Positions 31,709 through 40,293 of a DNA stretch of 64,000 nucleotides are shown here, in pieces (within the stretch, counting starts at the first letter, position 1; the number at the start of each line of letters is the position of its first letter). Made by a program: the position numbers and the translations under genes. The notes under the pieces were generated by a model, which was not told the origin of the DNA, ran no database searches, and saw only the letters and a program-made list of their open reading frames with translations. This DNA is from Planococcus koreensis (GTDB lineage: Bacteria; Bacillota; Bacilli; Bacillales_A; Planococcaceae): contig NZ_RQII01000028.1 in NCBI RefSeq assembly GCF_004761975.1, positions 62,001 through 126,000 of the forward strand. Reading direction: 5' to 3'.

Positions 31709-32410
31709 TCAATCAATCTTGCAAAATGAAATTGGGCAATTCTCGCAATTGATCTCGTGTTTTAAAAATGCGATGTCGTGGATCAATATTTTTCCTTCCA
31801 CCAAAGAGACTTTCTGCTTTTTCTTCAAGTCATTGAGCATGCGGTTGACCACTTCCCGGGTCATGCCGCAGAAATTCGCCAGCTCCTGATTCGTCAACAC
31901 CATATCGATGAGGACACCCTCAGCTTTTGGCACGCCATAGCTATTGCTGAGCCTGATGAGCGTAGAATACAGCGCTCCTTTTTTGCCGTGCAGCATCAAA
32001 TCGCGGAATTTGGTCTGCGTTTTCTGTTGATCGAGGCCCATCCACCGCATAAAGGCGGCAGCCAGTTTGACATTTTCCAAAAGCGCTTCTTCCAGGTCTT
32101 CAATAGCAATTTTCATGCAGACGACATCTTCCAACGCTTTCGCATCCAGCATATAAATGGAACGGTCCGAAAATACCGTCACTTCCCCGACCAATTGGTC
32201 TGGTCCGCAAATGCGCAGCGTCAGCTCACGGCCATTCGGCGTCACTTTGCCAATCTGGACTTTCCCTGCCTGCATAATATAGACGCCCTTGATGGCATCG
32301 CCTTCTTGAAAAAGATAGGTTCCTTTATTGTATTCCTTGATGCTATGGCGAATCGTTCGAAGCTCCGCCAATTCAGTCGCCAAGTTGCCTTCCATCATTT
32401 GTTCTTCCAA
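31709..32410 (-). CDS. fnr: Oxygen-sensing Crp/Fnr-family regulator (Fnr)
   Basis: 233-residue regulator with an N-terminal cyclic-nucleotide-like fold, a dimer helix and a C-terminal helix-turn-helix (ANFCGMTREVVNRMLNDL). The last 12 residues hold Cys222, Cys225 and Cys230 (CENCPISFC), the CxxC-x4-C layout of the C-terminal [4Fe-4S] cluster in Bacillus Fnr, so it is probably an oxygen sensor. A TTG start at 32410 follows GGGGGCG; ATG at 32398 is possible. The window has one perfect Fnr-type site, upstream of the ba3 oxidase operon. Confidence 0.88.
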   Translation of the reverse strand: MEEQMMEGNLATELAELRTIRHSIKEYNKGTYLFQEGDAIKGVYIMQAGKVQIGKVTPNGRELTLRICGPDQLVGEVTVFSDRSIYMLDAKALEDVVCMKIAIEDLEEALLENVKLAAAFMRWMGLDQQKTQTKFRDLMLHGKKGALYSTLIRLSNSYGVPKAEGVLIDMVLTNQELANFCGMTREVVNRMLNDLKKKQKVSLVEGKILIHDIAFLKHEINCENCPISFCKID

Positions 32411-32625
32411 AAAAACACGCCCCCTTGTCGGCCGGCCTTTTCCCTAATCTATTACTGCAATCATAACATAATTACCCATTTTTTCCGAACTGAATTTTCT
32501 GACAGCATTTTCTTTTTGAAGATGTGTTTCACCTCGCCACATTCTCCATAAAACCTTGGCCAATAAGCAGGAACTGTAACGCTGTTTATAGAAGATTAGT
32601 TAAGACAGAGAAGGAGGAATTCATT

Positions 32626-33078
32626 ATGACATTGAAATACCATGAAATTCTCGTAGCTATTGACGGCTCAAAAGCCGCGGAACTGGCTTTTAAAAAATCG
32701 GTGGCAATTGCAGCCAGAAACAACGCTTCGTTGAACTTGGTCAGCATCATTGACACATCGTTCGGCTCACTTGAAGCATATGGCCGCGAGTTCGCTGATA
32801 AAGCTACAGCATCCGCGCAGGAACTGCTGGAACAATATAAAAAAGAGGCTGAAATCGGCGGCGTCCACAACGTTAATATCATTGTAGAATTGGGCAATGC
32901 CAAAGCGAAAATTCCTGGAGAACTTGCCAAACGGTTGAATGCGGATCTGATTGTCTGCGGCGCAACCGGTTTAAGTTCCGCGGAACGCATCTTCCTCGGC
33001 AGCGTGTCGGAGCGAATTGTGCGCACTGCAAAAGTGGATGTTTTAGTTGTTAGATCCGAAGATACAATTTCAGAATAA
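32626..33078 (+). CDS. Universal stress protein (UspA family)
   Basis: 150-residue UspA-fold protein. The start VAIDGSKAAELAF forms the first strand and helix, and the end GATGLSSAERIFLGSVSERI has the ATP-binding G-2x-G-9x-G pattern with SVSE. Members aid survival under energy, oxygen or oxidative stress. The start MTLKYHEI has a strong AAGGAGG. It is divergent from fnr, which makes control by oxygen or redox plausible, but I see no clean Fnr site between them. Confidence 0.9.
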   Translation: MTLKYHEILVAIDGSKAAELAFKKSVAIAARNNASLNLVSIIDTSFGSLEAYGREFADKATASAQELLEQYKKEAEIGGVHNVNIIVELGNAKAKIPGELAKRLNADLIVCGATGLSSAERIFLGSVSERIVRTAKVDVLVVRSEDTISE

Positions 33079-33092
33079 TAGTTGAATAATTA

Positions 33093-33132
33093 GAAAACTC
33101 CTTCTCTGTTATTTTCGAGAAGGAGTTTTTTT
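33093..33132 (+). terminator. Terminator after the universal stress gene
   Basis: AAAACTCCTTCTC pairs with GAGAAGGAGTTTT, with TTTTTT after it. Confidence 0.88.
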
Positions 33133-33348
33133 GATTGTTACAAAAATAATATAGTTTCCCCTATTACCCTTGTCATACTTTCCTAAACCATTTGATACGC
33201 AATTGTAATAAAAAATTAGTGTTTATGGTGGTACAATACTTTTGCCGGCTTTTTTAGAGCGGTTTTCATCACTGATTTTTACTTTTTCAATATAGATGAT
33301 TACTCTTTGACACATAGACATAAGGAAATGAGAGAGGGGAAACAAGAA

Positions 33349-34698
33349 GTGAATTTATTATCTAAACTTACTGCCGGCGCGATTGCCGCAGTGTTGGCTC
33401 TATCAATTTTCATTCCTGCAGCTAATGCAGATTCATTGGGAGAGCTAAAAAGCAAGCAACAAGAGGTGCAGCAAAAACAGAGCGAATTGAATTCTGGAAT
33501 CCGTGAAAAAGCAAACGAAATCGCGGAAAACGAAACGAAACTTGAAACGATTATGAGAAAAATTATGGAATTGGACAAAAAAGTTCAAGAAACTGAAGCG
33601 AAAATCGCCGATGTCCAAGCTCAAATCGATCAAACTAAAGCTGAAATCGATGCATTGCAGGCTTCTATCGTGGAATTACAGCGCAAAATCGATGAGCGTA
33701 CTGAATTATTGCAAGAACGTGCCCGCGCTATTCAGATGAGCGGCGGATCTGTAGATTACATAGATGTATTGCTTGGCGCAAACAGCTTTGTTGATTTTAT
33801 TGACCGTTTTTCAGCAGTAAATACGTTAATCGAAGCTGACCGCGAAATCATGCGTGAACAAGCAGCTGATAAAAAATTGCTTGCTGAACAAAAAGCGCAA
33901 GTCGAAACGAAATTGGCTGAGCAGGAACAGCGCAAAGCTGAACTTGTCGAGTTGAAAGCTTCACTGGACGGCCAGAAAAAAGAGCAGGCCCAGCTTGAAG
34001 CGGACCTGAAAGCAGAACAAGCACGATTGGCTAAAGAGAAAGCTTCTTTGGAATCAGAGCACGATAAGCAAATGACAATCGGTGCAGGACTTGCATCTAA
34101 AATTGAAAAAGAGCAAGCCCGCCTTGCTAAATTAGCAAGAGAAGCTGAGTTGAAGCGTCAGCGCGAAGAAGCGGCTGCACGTAAAGCACAGGCTGCAGCA
34201 GCAGCAAAAGCAGCGGCTTCGGCAGCAGCTTCAGCGAAAAGCTCAACACCAGCCGTTTCATACGCATCGGCACCAGCACCTAAAGTCGGCAGCGCAAACT
34301 TCATCAAACCGGCTGCTGGCAGATTCACATCAGGATACGGTGGACGTGACATCGGCGCAGGTGCTGAATCCCACTTGGGACTTGATATCGCAAACGTGAC
34401 TGGCACACCAATCGTTGCAGCAGCTGGCGGCTATGTATCATTCGCCGGCAACATGGGCGGCTACGGCAATGTAGTTATCCTGACGCACTCGATCAACGGA
34501 CGTTCATACGCAACAGCGTATGCACACATGAACTCTGTAGGCGTATCTGCAGGGCAAGCTGTTTCACAAGGCCAGTTCATCGGCGCAATGGGAAGCACAG
34601 GACGCTCGACCGGTCCTCACCTTCACTTTGAAATCCACATCGGATCTTGGAACGGTGCACGCTCAAATGCAGTAAACCCATCACCATATATCCAGTAA
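33349..34698 (+). CDS. Secreted peptidoglycan hydrolase with coiled coil and M23 peptidase domain
   Basis: 449 residues from a GTG start with a GAGAGGGG site. A signal peptide ends ANA|DS near residue 28. A long coiled coil follows (about 30-280: SELNSGIREKANEIAENET and heptad runs), an Ala-rich linker, then a LytM/M23 metallopeptidase domain with Zn ligands in ESHLGLD and GPHLHFEIH. The layout resembles EnvC/CwlO-type murein hydrolases and their activators, with both metal motifs intact, so it is probably an active endopeptidase at the cell wall. It is a single gene with a terminator. Confidence 0.9.
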   Translation: MNLLSKLTAGAIAAVLALSIFIPAANADSLGELKSKQQEVQQKQSELNSGIREKANEIAENETKLETIMRKIMELDKKVQETEAKIADVQAQIDQTKAEIDALQASIVELQRKIDERTELLQERARAIQMSGGSVDYIDVLLGANSFVDFIDRFSAVNTLIEADREIMREQAADKKLLAEQKAQVETKLAEQEQRKAELVELKASLDGQKKEQAQLEADLKAEQARLAKEKASLESEHDKQMTIGAGLASKIEKEQARLAKLAREAELKRQREEAAARKAQAAAAAKAAASAAASAKSSTPAVSYASAPAPKVGSANFIKPAAGRFTSGYGGRDIGAGAESHLGLDIANVTGTPIVAAAGGYVSFAGNMGGYGNVVILTHSINGRSYATAYAHMNSVGVSAGQAVSQGQFIGAMGSTGRSTGPHLHFEIHIGSWNGARSNAVNPSPYIQ

Positions 34699-34707
34699 AT
34701 TTAGTAA

Positions 34708-34739
34708 AGTCTGTCCCGTTGCGGGGCAGGCTTTTTTTG
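34708..34739 (+). terminator. Terminator after the M23 hydrolase gene
   Basis: AGTCTGTCCCG pairs, with wobbles, with CGGGGCAGGCT, then seven T residues. Confidence 0.85.
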
Positions 34740-34747
34740 TTGTCTTA

Positions 34748-34890
34748 GCATCCTTTTTTGTTAACAGGCGTTAAAAGTTTTTTTAAAGGCATTCACTCGA
34801 AGTTAACACGCATTCGCTGAAAAACAACATGCATTCGTCCAGCGTTAACATGAACTGTTCGGAATTTAACCGGCATTAGCATAACAACAT
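34748..34890. repeat. Degenerate 21-bp repeat array, about seven units
   Basis: Units begin near 34748 (20 bp), 34768, 34789, 34810, 34831, 34852 and 34873 (18 bp). The best three are GCATTCACTCGAAGTTAACAC, GCATTCGCTGAAAAACAACAT and GCATTCGTCCAGCGTTAACAT (only their first 20 bases need be compared): the ends GCATTC and (G)TTAACAT are kept, the middle varies. It lies between convergent genes and has no coding capacity. Confidence 0.65.
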
Positions 34891-34919
34891 CAAGCCACAA
34901 ACCAAACTCAAAAGCATAT

Positions 34920-34950
34920 TATGAAAAGCCCTTTGCCAAAGCAAAGGGCT
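34920..34950 (-). terminator. Second hairpin after panB
   Basis: AGCCCTTTGC pairs with GCAAAGGGCT, followed by TTTTCAT on the minus strand; a back-up terminator. Confidence 0.7.
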
Positions 34951-34956
34951 CCTCAA

Positions 34957-34991
34957 TCGAAAAAACGCATTCCACAGCGGCGGAATGCGTT
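34957..34991 (-). terminator. First hairpin after panB
   Basis: AACGCATTCC pairs with GGAATGCGTT, followed by TTTTTTCG on the minus strand. Confidence 0.8.
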
Positions 34992-35052
34992 CATGCGCAG
35001 TATCAAAAAATTTCTCTGGATTATGCAACAGCCCCGCATTTACTCCCGGCTT

Positions 35053-35886
35053 TTATTTGCCGCCGTATAATTGCTGCAGTTCGTCTTCTTTCATCGTGAA
35101 GCGATGTTCTTCGGCTGGGAATGCCCCCGCTTTGACTTCCGACACATAGGTGCTCAAGCCATTCTTCATCATTTCGCCGGTTTCCGCGTAAGAACGGACG
35201 AATTTCGGCAAATGATGGGAACCGTATTTCAAGATGTCGTGGTAAACAAGCACTTGGCCATCGGTGTCGGCCCCTGCCCCAATGCCAATCACTGGAATGG
35301 ATACAGCCGCAGTCACTTCGCGGGCCAGCTGATAAGGGATGCATTCGAGAACGAGCAGACAAGCTCCCGCAGCCTCGCACGCTTTCGCGTCTTCAATCAG
35401 TTTGTGAGCAGCATGCGCAGTCTTGCCCTGCACTTTAAAGCCTCCCAGAACACCAGCCGTCTGCGGCAATAAACCAAGATGTGCCACAACAGGGATGCCG
35501 GTGCGCGTCAGCAGACGCATGACATCCACCACTTCATCCGCGCCTTCGAGCTTCAGCGCTTCCGCTCCCGTTTGCTGGAAGATGCGGATGGCGTTCTGCA
35601 GCGACTGGTGAATATCCCCGTGGAATGAGCCGAACGGCATGTCAACCACCAGGAATGTATCCCGTGCGCCGCGGCGTGCCGCTTTGCCGTGGTGGATCAT
35701 ATCATCGATCGTCACGTTGACCGTCGAATCGTAGCCGAGCACGACCATGCCCAGCGAGTCGCCGACTAGGATGACATCAACTCCGGCTTCTTCTGCAAGT
35801 TTGGCCGACGGGTAATCGTATGCCGTCAACATGGCGATTTTCTCGCCCTCTTTTTTCATTTTCAATAATGATGCTGTGTTCTTCAT
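35053..35886 (-). CDS. panB: 3-Methyl-2-oxobutanoate hydroxymethyltransferase
   Basis: 277-residue (beta/alpha)8 enzyme of pantothenate and CoA synthesis; it adds a hydroxymethyl group from methylene-tetrahydrofolate to 2-oxoisovalerate, making ketopantoate. The Mg site is in [17 protein letters not shown] and the end of the barrel in [13 protein letters not shown] and [15 protein letters not shown]; Glu in this last third is the usual base. No panC or panD gene stands next to it, which is uncommon because the three often form an operon. A structured leader precedes it. Confidence 0.93.
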   Translation of the reverse strand: MKNTASLLKMKKEGEKIAMLTAYDYPSAKLAEEAGVDVILVGDSLGMVVLGYDSTVNVTIDDMIHHGKAARRGARDTFLVVDMPFGSFHGDIHQSLQNAIRIFQQTGAEALKLEGADEVVDVMRLLTRTGIPVVAHLGLLPQTAGVLGGFKVQGKTAHAAHKLIEDAKACEAAGACLLVLECIPYQLAREVTAAVSIPVIGIGAGADTDGQVLVYHDILKYGSHHLPKFVRSYAETGEMMKNGLSTYVSEVKAGAFPAEEHRFTMKEDELQQLYGGK

Positions 35887-36072
35887 TTACTTTTCTCTCC
35901 TTTCGGGGAGAAAACCGATTAAAAGCCCTCCTGTACAAAAAATGGACAGGAGGGCAGGAATTGAGCAGTTGGTTTTCTCCGTCCCTGTCGTTTGAAGATC
36001 AAGGCGAACTTATTTTTTTATGGTCTTCCAGGCAAAGCCGGTGCAGTTCGATTAGGATACTGCCCTTATTTC
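35887..36072 (-). promoter_or_regulatory. Structured panB leader with alternative pairings over the ribosome site
   Basis: A -10-like TATAGT lies near 36075 on the minus strand. The leader holds a hairpin GCCCTCCTGT...ACAGGAGGGC (35930-35956), enclosed by GGAGAAAACC (35967-35976) with GGTTTTCTCC. The same GGTTTTCTCC can instead pair with GGAGAGAAAA, which carries the ribosome site of panB. These two pairings exclude each other. It may be a pan-motif RNA or another switch; I could not match it. Confidence 0.5.
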
Positions 36073-36106
36073 CACTATAGCAGAAAGAGGAAAGGAGTGG
36101 GAACCT

Positions 36107-36889
36107 TCAGATTTCAGGCATCGCAATTCTTCCCAGATGCGAAAATAATTCTTCACGCCTTTTCTTGAAATGGTCGTAATGGTGTTCGCCGCCTTCAATT
36201 TCCTTGAAACGGGCGTGCGGCATTTTTTTCTTTATAATGGCAAAGAAAGAGCGGCTATTTTCAAGAAACGCTTTCTGTATATGCGGCGACGGGCCTTCAG
36301 CAGTGCCGCAATCCATGTAAAAATTGGCGATTGCTGATAAATCAGCTGCAGCAGCCAAGTTTTCGATTTCCTCCCGGTTGGCGTAAAATGCAGAAGAAAA
36401 GATGACCACGTTCCTGAAGGTCCACGGATAGCGCAACGCAGTATACACGGTGATCAATCCACCCAGTGAAATGCCGGCAAGCGTTGCCGAATCCGGAAGC
36501 GTCCGGTATGTCCGGTCGATATACGGCTTTAAGGCATGAACCAAAAACTCCGAATAGCCATGCCCTTTGCCGCCAAACGATACATGTTCATCTTCGAGCA
36601 GTTTTTTGCTGTATTCGCCGTTTGGCCACGGACAATATTCATTGCGCCGCTCTTCGCTATTCTGTTCAACTGCCACTACGATGACGCCAAGCCCGGCCTT
36701 TTGAAGATACTCTTCCAGCTCGAGTGACTGGCCATCATTTGCTTCATCGGCCGCGAACACATTTTTACCGTCCTGCATATAAACGACCGGATAACGCTGG
36801 TTCGTCTCGTAATACCCCTCTGGAACATACACCCGAATAGCCTGGCCCCTATCAAGACCAGGAATATGGAGTTGAAAAACTTCTATCAT
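36107..36889 (-). CDS. Alpha/beta hydrolase, esterase D/IroE-like
   Basis: 260-residue hydrolase. YPVVYMQDGKNVF is the start of the core, the nucleophile elbow is LAGISLGGLITVY, and the last His is in EGGEHHYDHFKKR. The family includes siderophore esterases (IroE, Fes), esterase D and similar. No siderophore genes are adjacent, so the substrate is open. The start MIEVFQLH (36889) follows the stop of the acetyltransferase with AAGAAGGG as site. It is the last gene in the operon 38694-36107. Confidence 0.82.
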   Translation of the reverse strand: MIEVFQLHIPGLDRGQAIRVYVPEGYYETNQRYPVVYMQDGKNVFAADEANDGQSLELEEYLQKAGLGVIVVAVEQNSEERRNEYCPWPNGEYSKKLLEDEHVSFGGKGHGYSEFLVHALKPYIDRTYRTLPDSATLAGISLGGLITVYTALRYPWTFRNVVIFSSAFYANREEIENLAAAADLSAIANFYMDCGTAEGPSPHIQKAFLENSRSFFAIIKKKMPHARFKEIEGGEHHYDHFKKRREELFSHLGRIAMPEI

Positions 36890-36890
36890 A

Positions 36891-37448
36891 TCAGCCCTTC
36901 TTTCCACCATCTTCCGCCACATCAAGCGAATACACAAAAACTTCCTTACCGCCCATGGATACGGCTTTCTCAAAACCCATGCCGATCGATTCCGCCACTT
37001 TTCGGGAAGCCTTATTTTCCGGCTGGATCAACGACACAAAGCGTTTTCTTCCCAACCGCTCGATGCCGTAATCGCGGATTGACGCAGCCGCTTCCTTGGC
37101 ATAGCCCAAACCCCAGTATTGCGGGGCGATCCAATAGCCGATTTCGAGCTCTTCGGCTCCATCTACCGTCTGCTGGACCAAACCGGCATGGCCGACCGGT
37201 TTTCCATCTTCGAGCCGCACCAGCAGCCGCAAACCGGTTTCCGGCGCTTCTTTGTATGACCGGTAAATCCAATAGAGGAATTCGTAAGCTTGGCTGCGGC
37301 TGCGGGTTTCACCGTCGCCGATAAAGCGCACTACCTGCGGATCGCCTAGAAGCGAGCAAAGAAATTCGAAATCCTCGTCCCGGTATATGCGAAATTCCAA
37401 CCGCTCGCTCTGCAGCAACTTGCCAGGTGATTCTACTCTGCTCTTCAC
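36891..37448 (-). CDS. GNAT family N-acetyltransferase
   Basis: 185-residue RimJ/RimL-like acetyltransferase. LQSERLEFRIYRDEDFEFL starts the fold, ELEIGYWIAPQYWGLGYAKEAA holds the acetyl-CoA loop, and PENKASRKVAESIGMGFEK is the usual end. It begins with GTG behind GGGGAGGG, which lies in the last codons of the peptidase E gene. The protein acted on is unknown. It belongs to a four-gene cluster with peptidase E and an esterase. Confidence 0.82.
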   Translation of the reverse strand: MKSRVESPGKLLQSERLEFRIYRDEDFEFLCSLLGDPQVVRFIGDGETRSRSQAYEFLYWIYRSYKEAPETGLRLLVRLEDGKPVGHAGLVQQTVDGAEELEIGYWIAPQYWGLGYAKEAAASIRDYGIERLGRKRFVSLIQPENKASRKVAESIGMGFEKAVSMGGKEVFVYSLDVAEDGGKKG

Positions 37449-37451
37449 GGG

Positions 37452-38150
37452 TCAACCCTCCCCTAGAAATTCCACCGGCAATACCGTTTCTTTTAATTTT
37501 CCGTCGTATTCCACACGGTAAGCTTTGGCAGCGGGCCTCGAGCTGACGGCACGCACAAAATCCGAGCCGATGTAATGGAGCGCTACCCCGTCATCTGCTG
37601 CCATCCCGCCTTTGACCGCGCCGGACTCCACCAATTGCTGATAGGCCGGACGCCGCTCTTCCTCCCCGTCATAATGCGGGCAATTGCTGCCTGCCAGAAA
37701 ACCGAGCGGCTGGATCGGTTCCAGCTTATCGCCGTACGAATCCGTCACGCCGTCTTCGAACCAGCAAAGCGACCCGGCACTGATTCCCGAAAGGACGACC
37801 CCTTGCTCCCACGCTTTGCGGAGAATCGCATCCAGCCCCCATTCTTTCCAAAGCACCAGCAGGTTTTTGGTGTTGCCGCCGCCGACATAGATGATGTCTT
37901 TATCCAGCACGAACGCTTCCAAATCCCTGGCCGGCGGCTTGAACAGCGACAGATGGGATGGCACGCACCTTTGATTGCTGAAAAAATCATAGAACTTGCT
38001 GATGGCTGTATCCGAATCGCCGCTGGCCGTCGGGATAAAGCAAATTTCCGGCTCTTCTTTTGGCGATTGCGCCAATATGTACTGATCGAGCAACGGATTT
38101 TCCGGTTCCATCAAGAACCCTCCGCCGCCCATCGCAATAATCTGTTTCAT
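37452..38150 (-). CDS. Peptidase E-like dipeptidase (family S51)
   Basis: 232-residue serine peptidase of the S51 family, related to alpha-aspartyl dipeptidase and cyanophycinase. The nucleophile Ser is in LSGISAGSLCWF; the preceding IYVGGGNTKNLL is the usual glycine loop, and DDGVALHYIG the end. Cytosolic; it splits Asp-X dipeptides in known members. A second member is at 40294. The gene overlaps its neighbours closely and is part of the operon 38694-36107. Confidence 0.85.
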   Translation of the reverse strand: MKQIIAMGGGGFLMEPENPLLDQYILAQSPKEEPEICFIPTASGDSDTAISKFYDFFSNQRCVPSHLSLFKPPARDLEAFVLDKDIIYVGGGNTKNLLVLWKEWGLDAILRKAWEQGVVLSGISAGSLCWFEDGVTDSYGDKLEPIQPLGFLAGSNCPHYDGEEERRPAYQQLVESGAVKGGMAADDGVALHYIGSDFVRAVSSRPAAKAYRVEYDGKLKETVLPVEFLGEG

Positions 38151-38151
38151 C

Positions 38152-38694
38152 TTACACCTTCCATTCTGTTTTCAATAAAGAAAGCATGAAGCTATCGTGC
38201 GGACGTCCGCCTTGGTGCAAATAAGCACGCAGCAGCCCTTCTTTCTGAAACCCAATTTTTTGCAGCATCCCAAGAGAAACCTCATTTTCCGGAAAGACGA
38301 CTGCACCCATCCGGAATATCCCCAGCTCATTGAACGAATGGTCCAATACTGCATGGACCGCCTCTTTCGCAATGCCTTTGCGCCAATGGTCGGGATGCAG
38401 CTCGTAGCCGATTTCCGCTCTTCCCACGCGCTTGTTCCAGTTATGGATGCCGATGGTGCCGACAAGTTCACCGCTTTCTTTCAAGATGATTCCCCAGCGA
38501 GCCGCCATGCCGCTTTCGAATCCTTTGCTGAATGACTGAATCATTGCGGCTGCCTGCTCGGGATCCGTAAATTTATCGGTGCCGTAATACTGCATCACAT
38601 CGTCGCGCGACAAAATCTGATAAATGTTTTCTTTGTGCTGCTGGCCGATCTCAGCAAGCTCAAGCCGTTCGGTTTCCAAAGCTGTAAACCCCAT
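38152..38694 (-). CDS. GNAT family N-acetyltransferase (RimJ/RimL-like)
   Basis: 180 residues. LETERLELAEIGQQHKENIY, VGRAEIGYELHPDHWRKGIA and FPENEVSLGMLQKIGFQKEGL are the standard RimJ/RimL segments, with the acetyl-CoA loop HWRKGIA. The start MGFTALET at 38694 has AAAGGAGG; the ORF upstream of it is non-coding. It is the first gene of an operon with peptidase E, another acetyltransferase and an esterase. The substrate is unknown. Confidence 0.83.
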   Translation of the reverse strand: MGFTALETERLELAEIGQQHKENIYQILSRDDVMQYYGTDKFTDPEQAAAMIQSFSKGFESGMAARWGIILKESGELVGTIGIHNWNKRVGRAEIGYELHPDHWRKGIAKEAVHAVLDHSFNELGIFRMGAVVFPENEVSLGMLQKIGFQKEGLLRAYLHQGGRPHDSFMLSLLKTEWKV

Positions 38695-38831
38695 GCTGCA
38701 TCCTCCTTTTCTTCTCCTATTCCATTTCGCCATGGAGGCCCGGCACTCCTTCCCTTTCATTGCAAAACGATCATTGAGCTCAGAAATCGCAAAATAAAAC
38801 GCTATAAAAATACCGCTCCCTCGGGAACGGT

Positions 38832-39752
38832 TTAATGCTGGCTTTTGGATGACCTGATTTTCATGCGCCACAGCTCTTCTGCCGCCCCTGAACCCAATAA
38901 CACACCGAAGACGATGACGACAAAGCCGATCAAATGGTAGCCTGTTATGGTTTCTCCGAGGAATGCAGCGGAACCGAGAAGCGCAAAAAACGTGTTCAAA
39001 TTAATGAAGATAGCCGCTTTCGAAGGCCCTACTTTCCCCAGGACATGGTTATACAGCATATGCCCGATCGCTGTTGCAATGATTCCGGAACCGAAGAGCA
39101 TCAGCCAAAACGTAGTGTCCATGTCTGCAAACGCACGCCATTCACCAGGTTCCGTCACCAAACTGATCAGGAAAATCCCCACGGAGCCGATGATGAACAT
39201 ATACGCCGTCAACAAGCGCGGGTCCAGCGTTTTTGATGCTTTGCTGATGACCATGAAACTCATCACTTGGGCCACCATGGCGAGCAATATGTATAAATCT
39301 CCGGCAGAGGCCGTACTTGCTTGCGCATTGCCCGCTAATACAGTGGCAGCGACGCCGATAAATCCCAGGATGAATCCGAGCCATTGCCATTTTGTCGGCG
39401 TCAGCCGCAGCAATACCAAACTCAAGACAGCCGTCATGATCGGGCTGGAGCCAATGATCAAGCCCGAGTTCGTTCCACTCGTCAGTGAAATTCCTATGGA
39501 AATCAGGTAGTGATGGATAACGACATTGAGCAGCGCCCCCACTGCGATAAACGGCCATTCCTCTTTCGTCGGCTTTCGGACAAGCCTGAAAACCGCCAGA
39601 ATGGCGAAGACCATCACCCCTGCAAGGAAGATGCGCAGCGATGTCATCGTCACCGGCCCCATCTGCGCCGTCAGGTATTTCATGACCGGCACATTCATCC
39701 CCCAGGCGAACATCACTGCCACCAGGATTATATATAATTTAAAATGGCTCAT
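38832..39752 (-). CDS. DMT-superfamily EamA transporter
   Basis: 306-residue membrane protein with ten helices in two EamA repeats (starting FAWGMNVPVMKYLT and LYILLAMVAQVMSFMVI). The family includes exporters of amino acids, metabolites and drugs, powered by ion gradients. The start MSHFKLYI (39752) has GGATGGGGA as site. It stands alone, with a terminator region at 39816-39858 upstream belonging to the previous gene. No substrate can be assigned. Confidence 0.85.
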   Translation of the reverse strand: MSHFKLYIILVAVMFAWGMNVPVMKYLTAQMGPVTMTSLRIFLAGVMVFAILAVFRLVRKPTKEEWPFIAVGALLNVVIHHYLISIGISLTSGTNSGLIIGSSPIMTAVLSLVLLRLTPTKWQWLGFILGFIGVAATVLAGNAQASTASAGDLYILLAMVAQVMSFMVISKASKTLDPRLLTAYMFIIGSVGIFLISLVTEPGEWRAFADMDTTFWLMLFGSGIIATAIGHMLYNHVLGKVGPSKAAIFINLNTFFALLGSAAFLGETITGYHLIGFVVIVFGVLLGSGAAEELWRMKIRSSKSQH

Positions 39753-39815
39753 ATCTATTCCCCATCCATGTTCCGCCAACTTCGCTTTTTCTGAATTATA
39801 CCCCCTTTTCAGGCA

Positions 39816-39858
39816 GAATAAAAACGGATCGGAAAGAGAGATTCCCCCTTTCCGTCCG
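39816..39858 (-). terminator. Terminator after the acetyltransferase at 39883
   Basis: CGGACGGAAAG pairs with CTTTCCGATCCG (one bulge) and TTTTTATTC follows on the minus strand. Confidence 0.72.
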
Positions 39859-39882
39859 CCAATTGGGCTTGCATGGACATTA

Positions 39883-40287
39883 TTATTCATTGAACGTTTT
39901 GCGGAAGCCGTAGAACGGGCGGTAGCCATGCGCTTCGTAATAGCTTTGGGACGTGCTGCTCGCCAGCATTTCCATACGCGTCTCCGGGTACAGGGCATGG
40001 ACATGCGCTAATAATGCTTTGCCAATGCCCTCGCCGCGCCGATTTTCAGCAATCAGCAATTCACAAATATACAGCGTGATGAATTGGTCTGTCATGCCGC
40101 GCATGCAGCCGATAATTTCCCCTTGCTGTTCCGCAACGAACGCCACATTCGAATGCAGCCATGCGGCTTTCACCACATCCGGCTTCGATGCAAGGTTTGT
40201 CCATCCTTCTGATTCATTCAGCCGTTGGATGGCCGGAAAGTCGCTGTCTTTATAAACACGGATCAAGATCTTTTCAGTTGTCTCCAC
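39883..40287 (-). CDS. GNAT family N-acetyltransferase
   Basis: 134-residue compact acetyltransferase with a GTG start and AAAGGTGA site. ICELLIAENRRGEGIGKALLAHVHAL is the acetyl-CoA motif, and SSTSQSYYEAHGYRPFYGF the ending; the tail resembles aminoglycoside-type members but no antibiotic can be assigned. It follows the peptidase E-like gene by 6 bp and is last in that operon. Confidence 0.82.
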   Translation of the reverse strand: METTEKILIRVYKDSDFPAIQRLNESEGWTNLASKPDVVKAAWLHSNVAFVAEQQGEIIGCMRGMTDQFITLYICELLIAENRRGEGIGKALLAHVHALYPETRMEMLASSTSQSYYEAHGYRPFYGFRKTFNE

Positions 40288-40293
40288 AAAAAA

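Noticed and set aside
32430-32625. Fnr site between fnr and the universal stress gene
   Set aside because: The best candidate, TGTGTTTCACC near 32522, lacks the second TCACA half.
33133-33348. WalR-type direct repeat ahead of the M23 hydrolase
   Set aside because: I looked for TGTwAh-N5-TGTwAh and found only single half sites.
34748-34890. CRISPR array with degenerate repeats
   Set aside because: The constant parts are only about 6-8 bp at each end with 7-9 bp between them, far too short, and there are no cas genes.
39510-40011. Plus-strand open frames over the DMT transporter gene
   Set aside because: Antisense shadows; the minus strand has a full ten-helix transporter with ribosome site.
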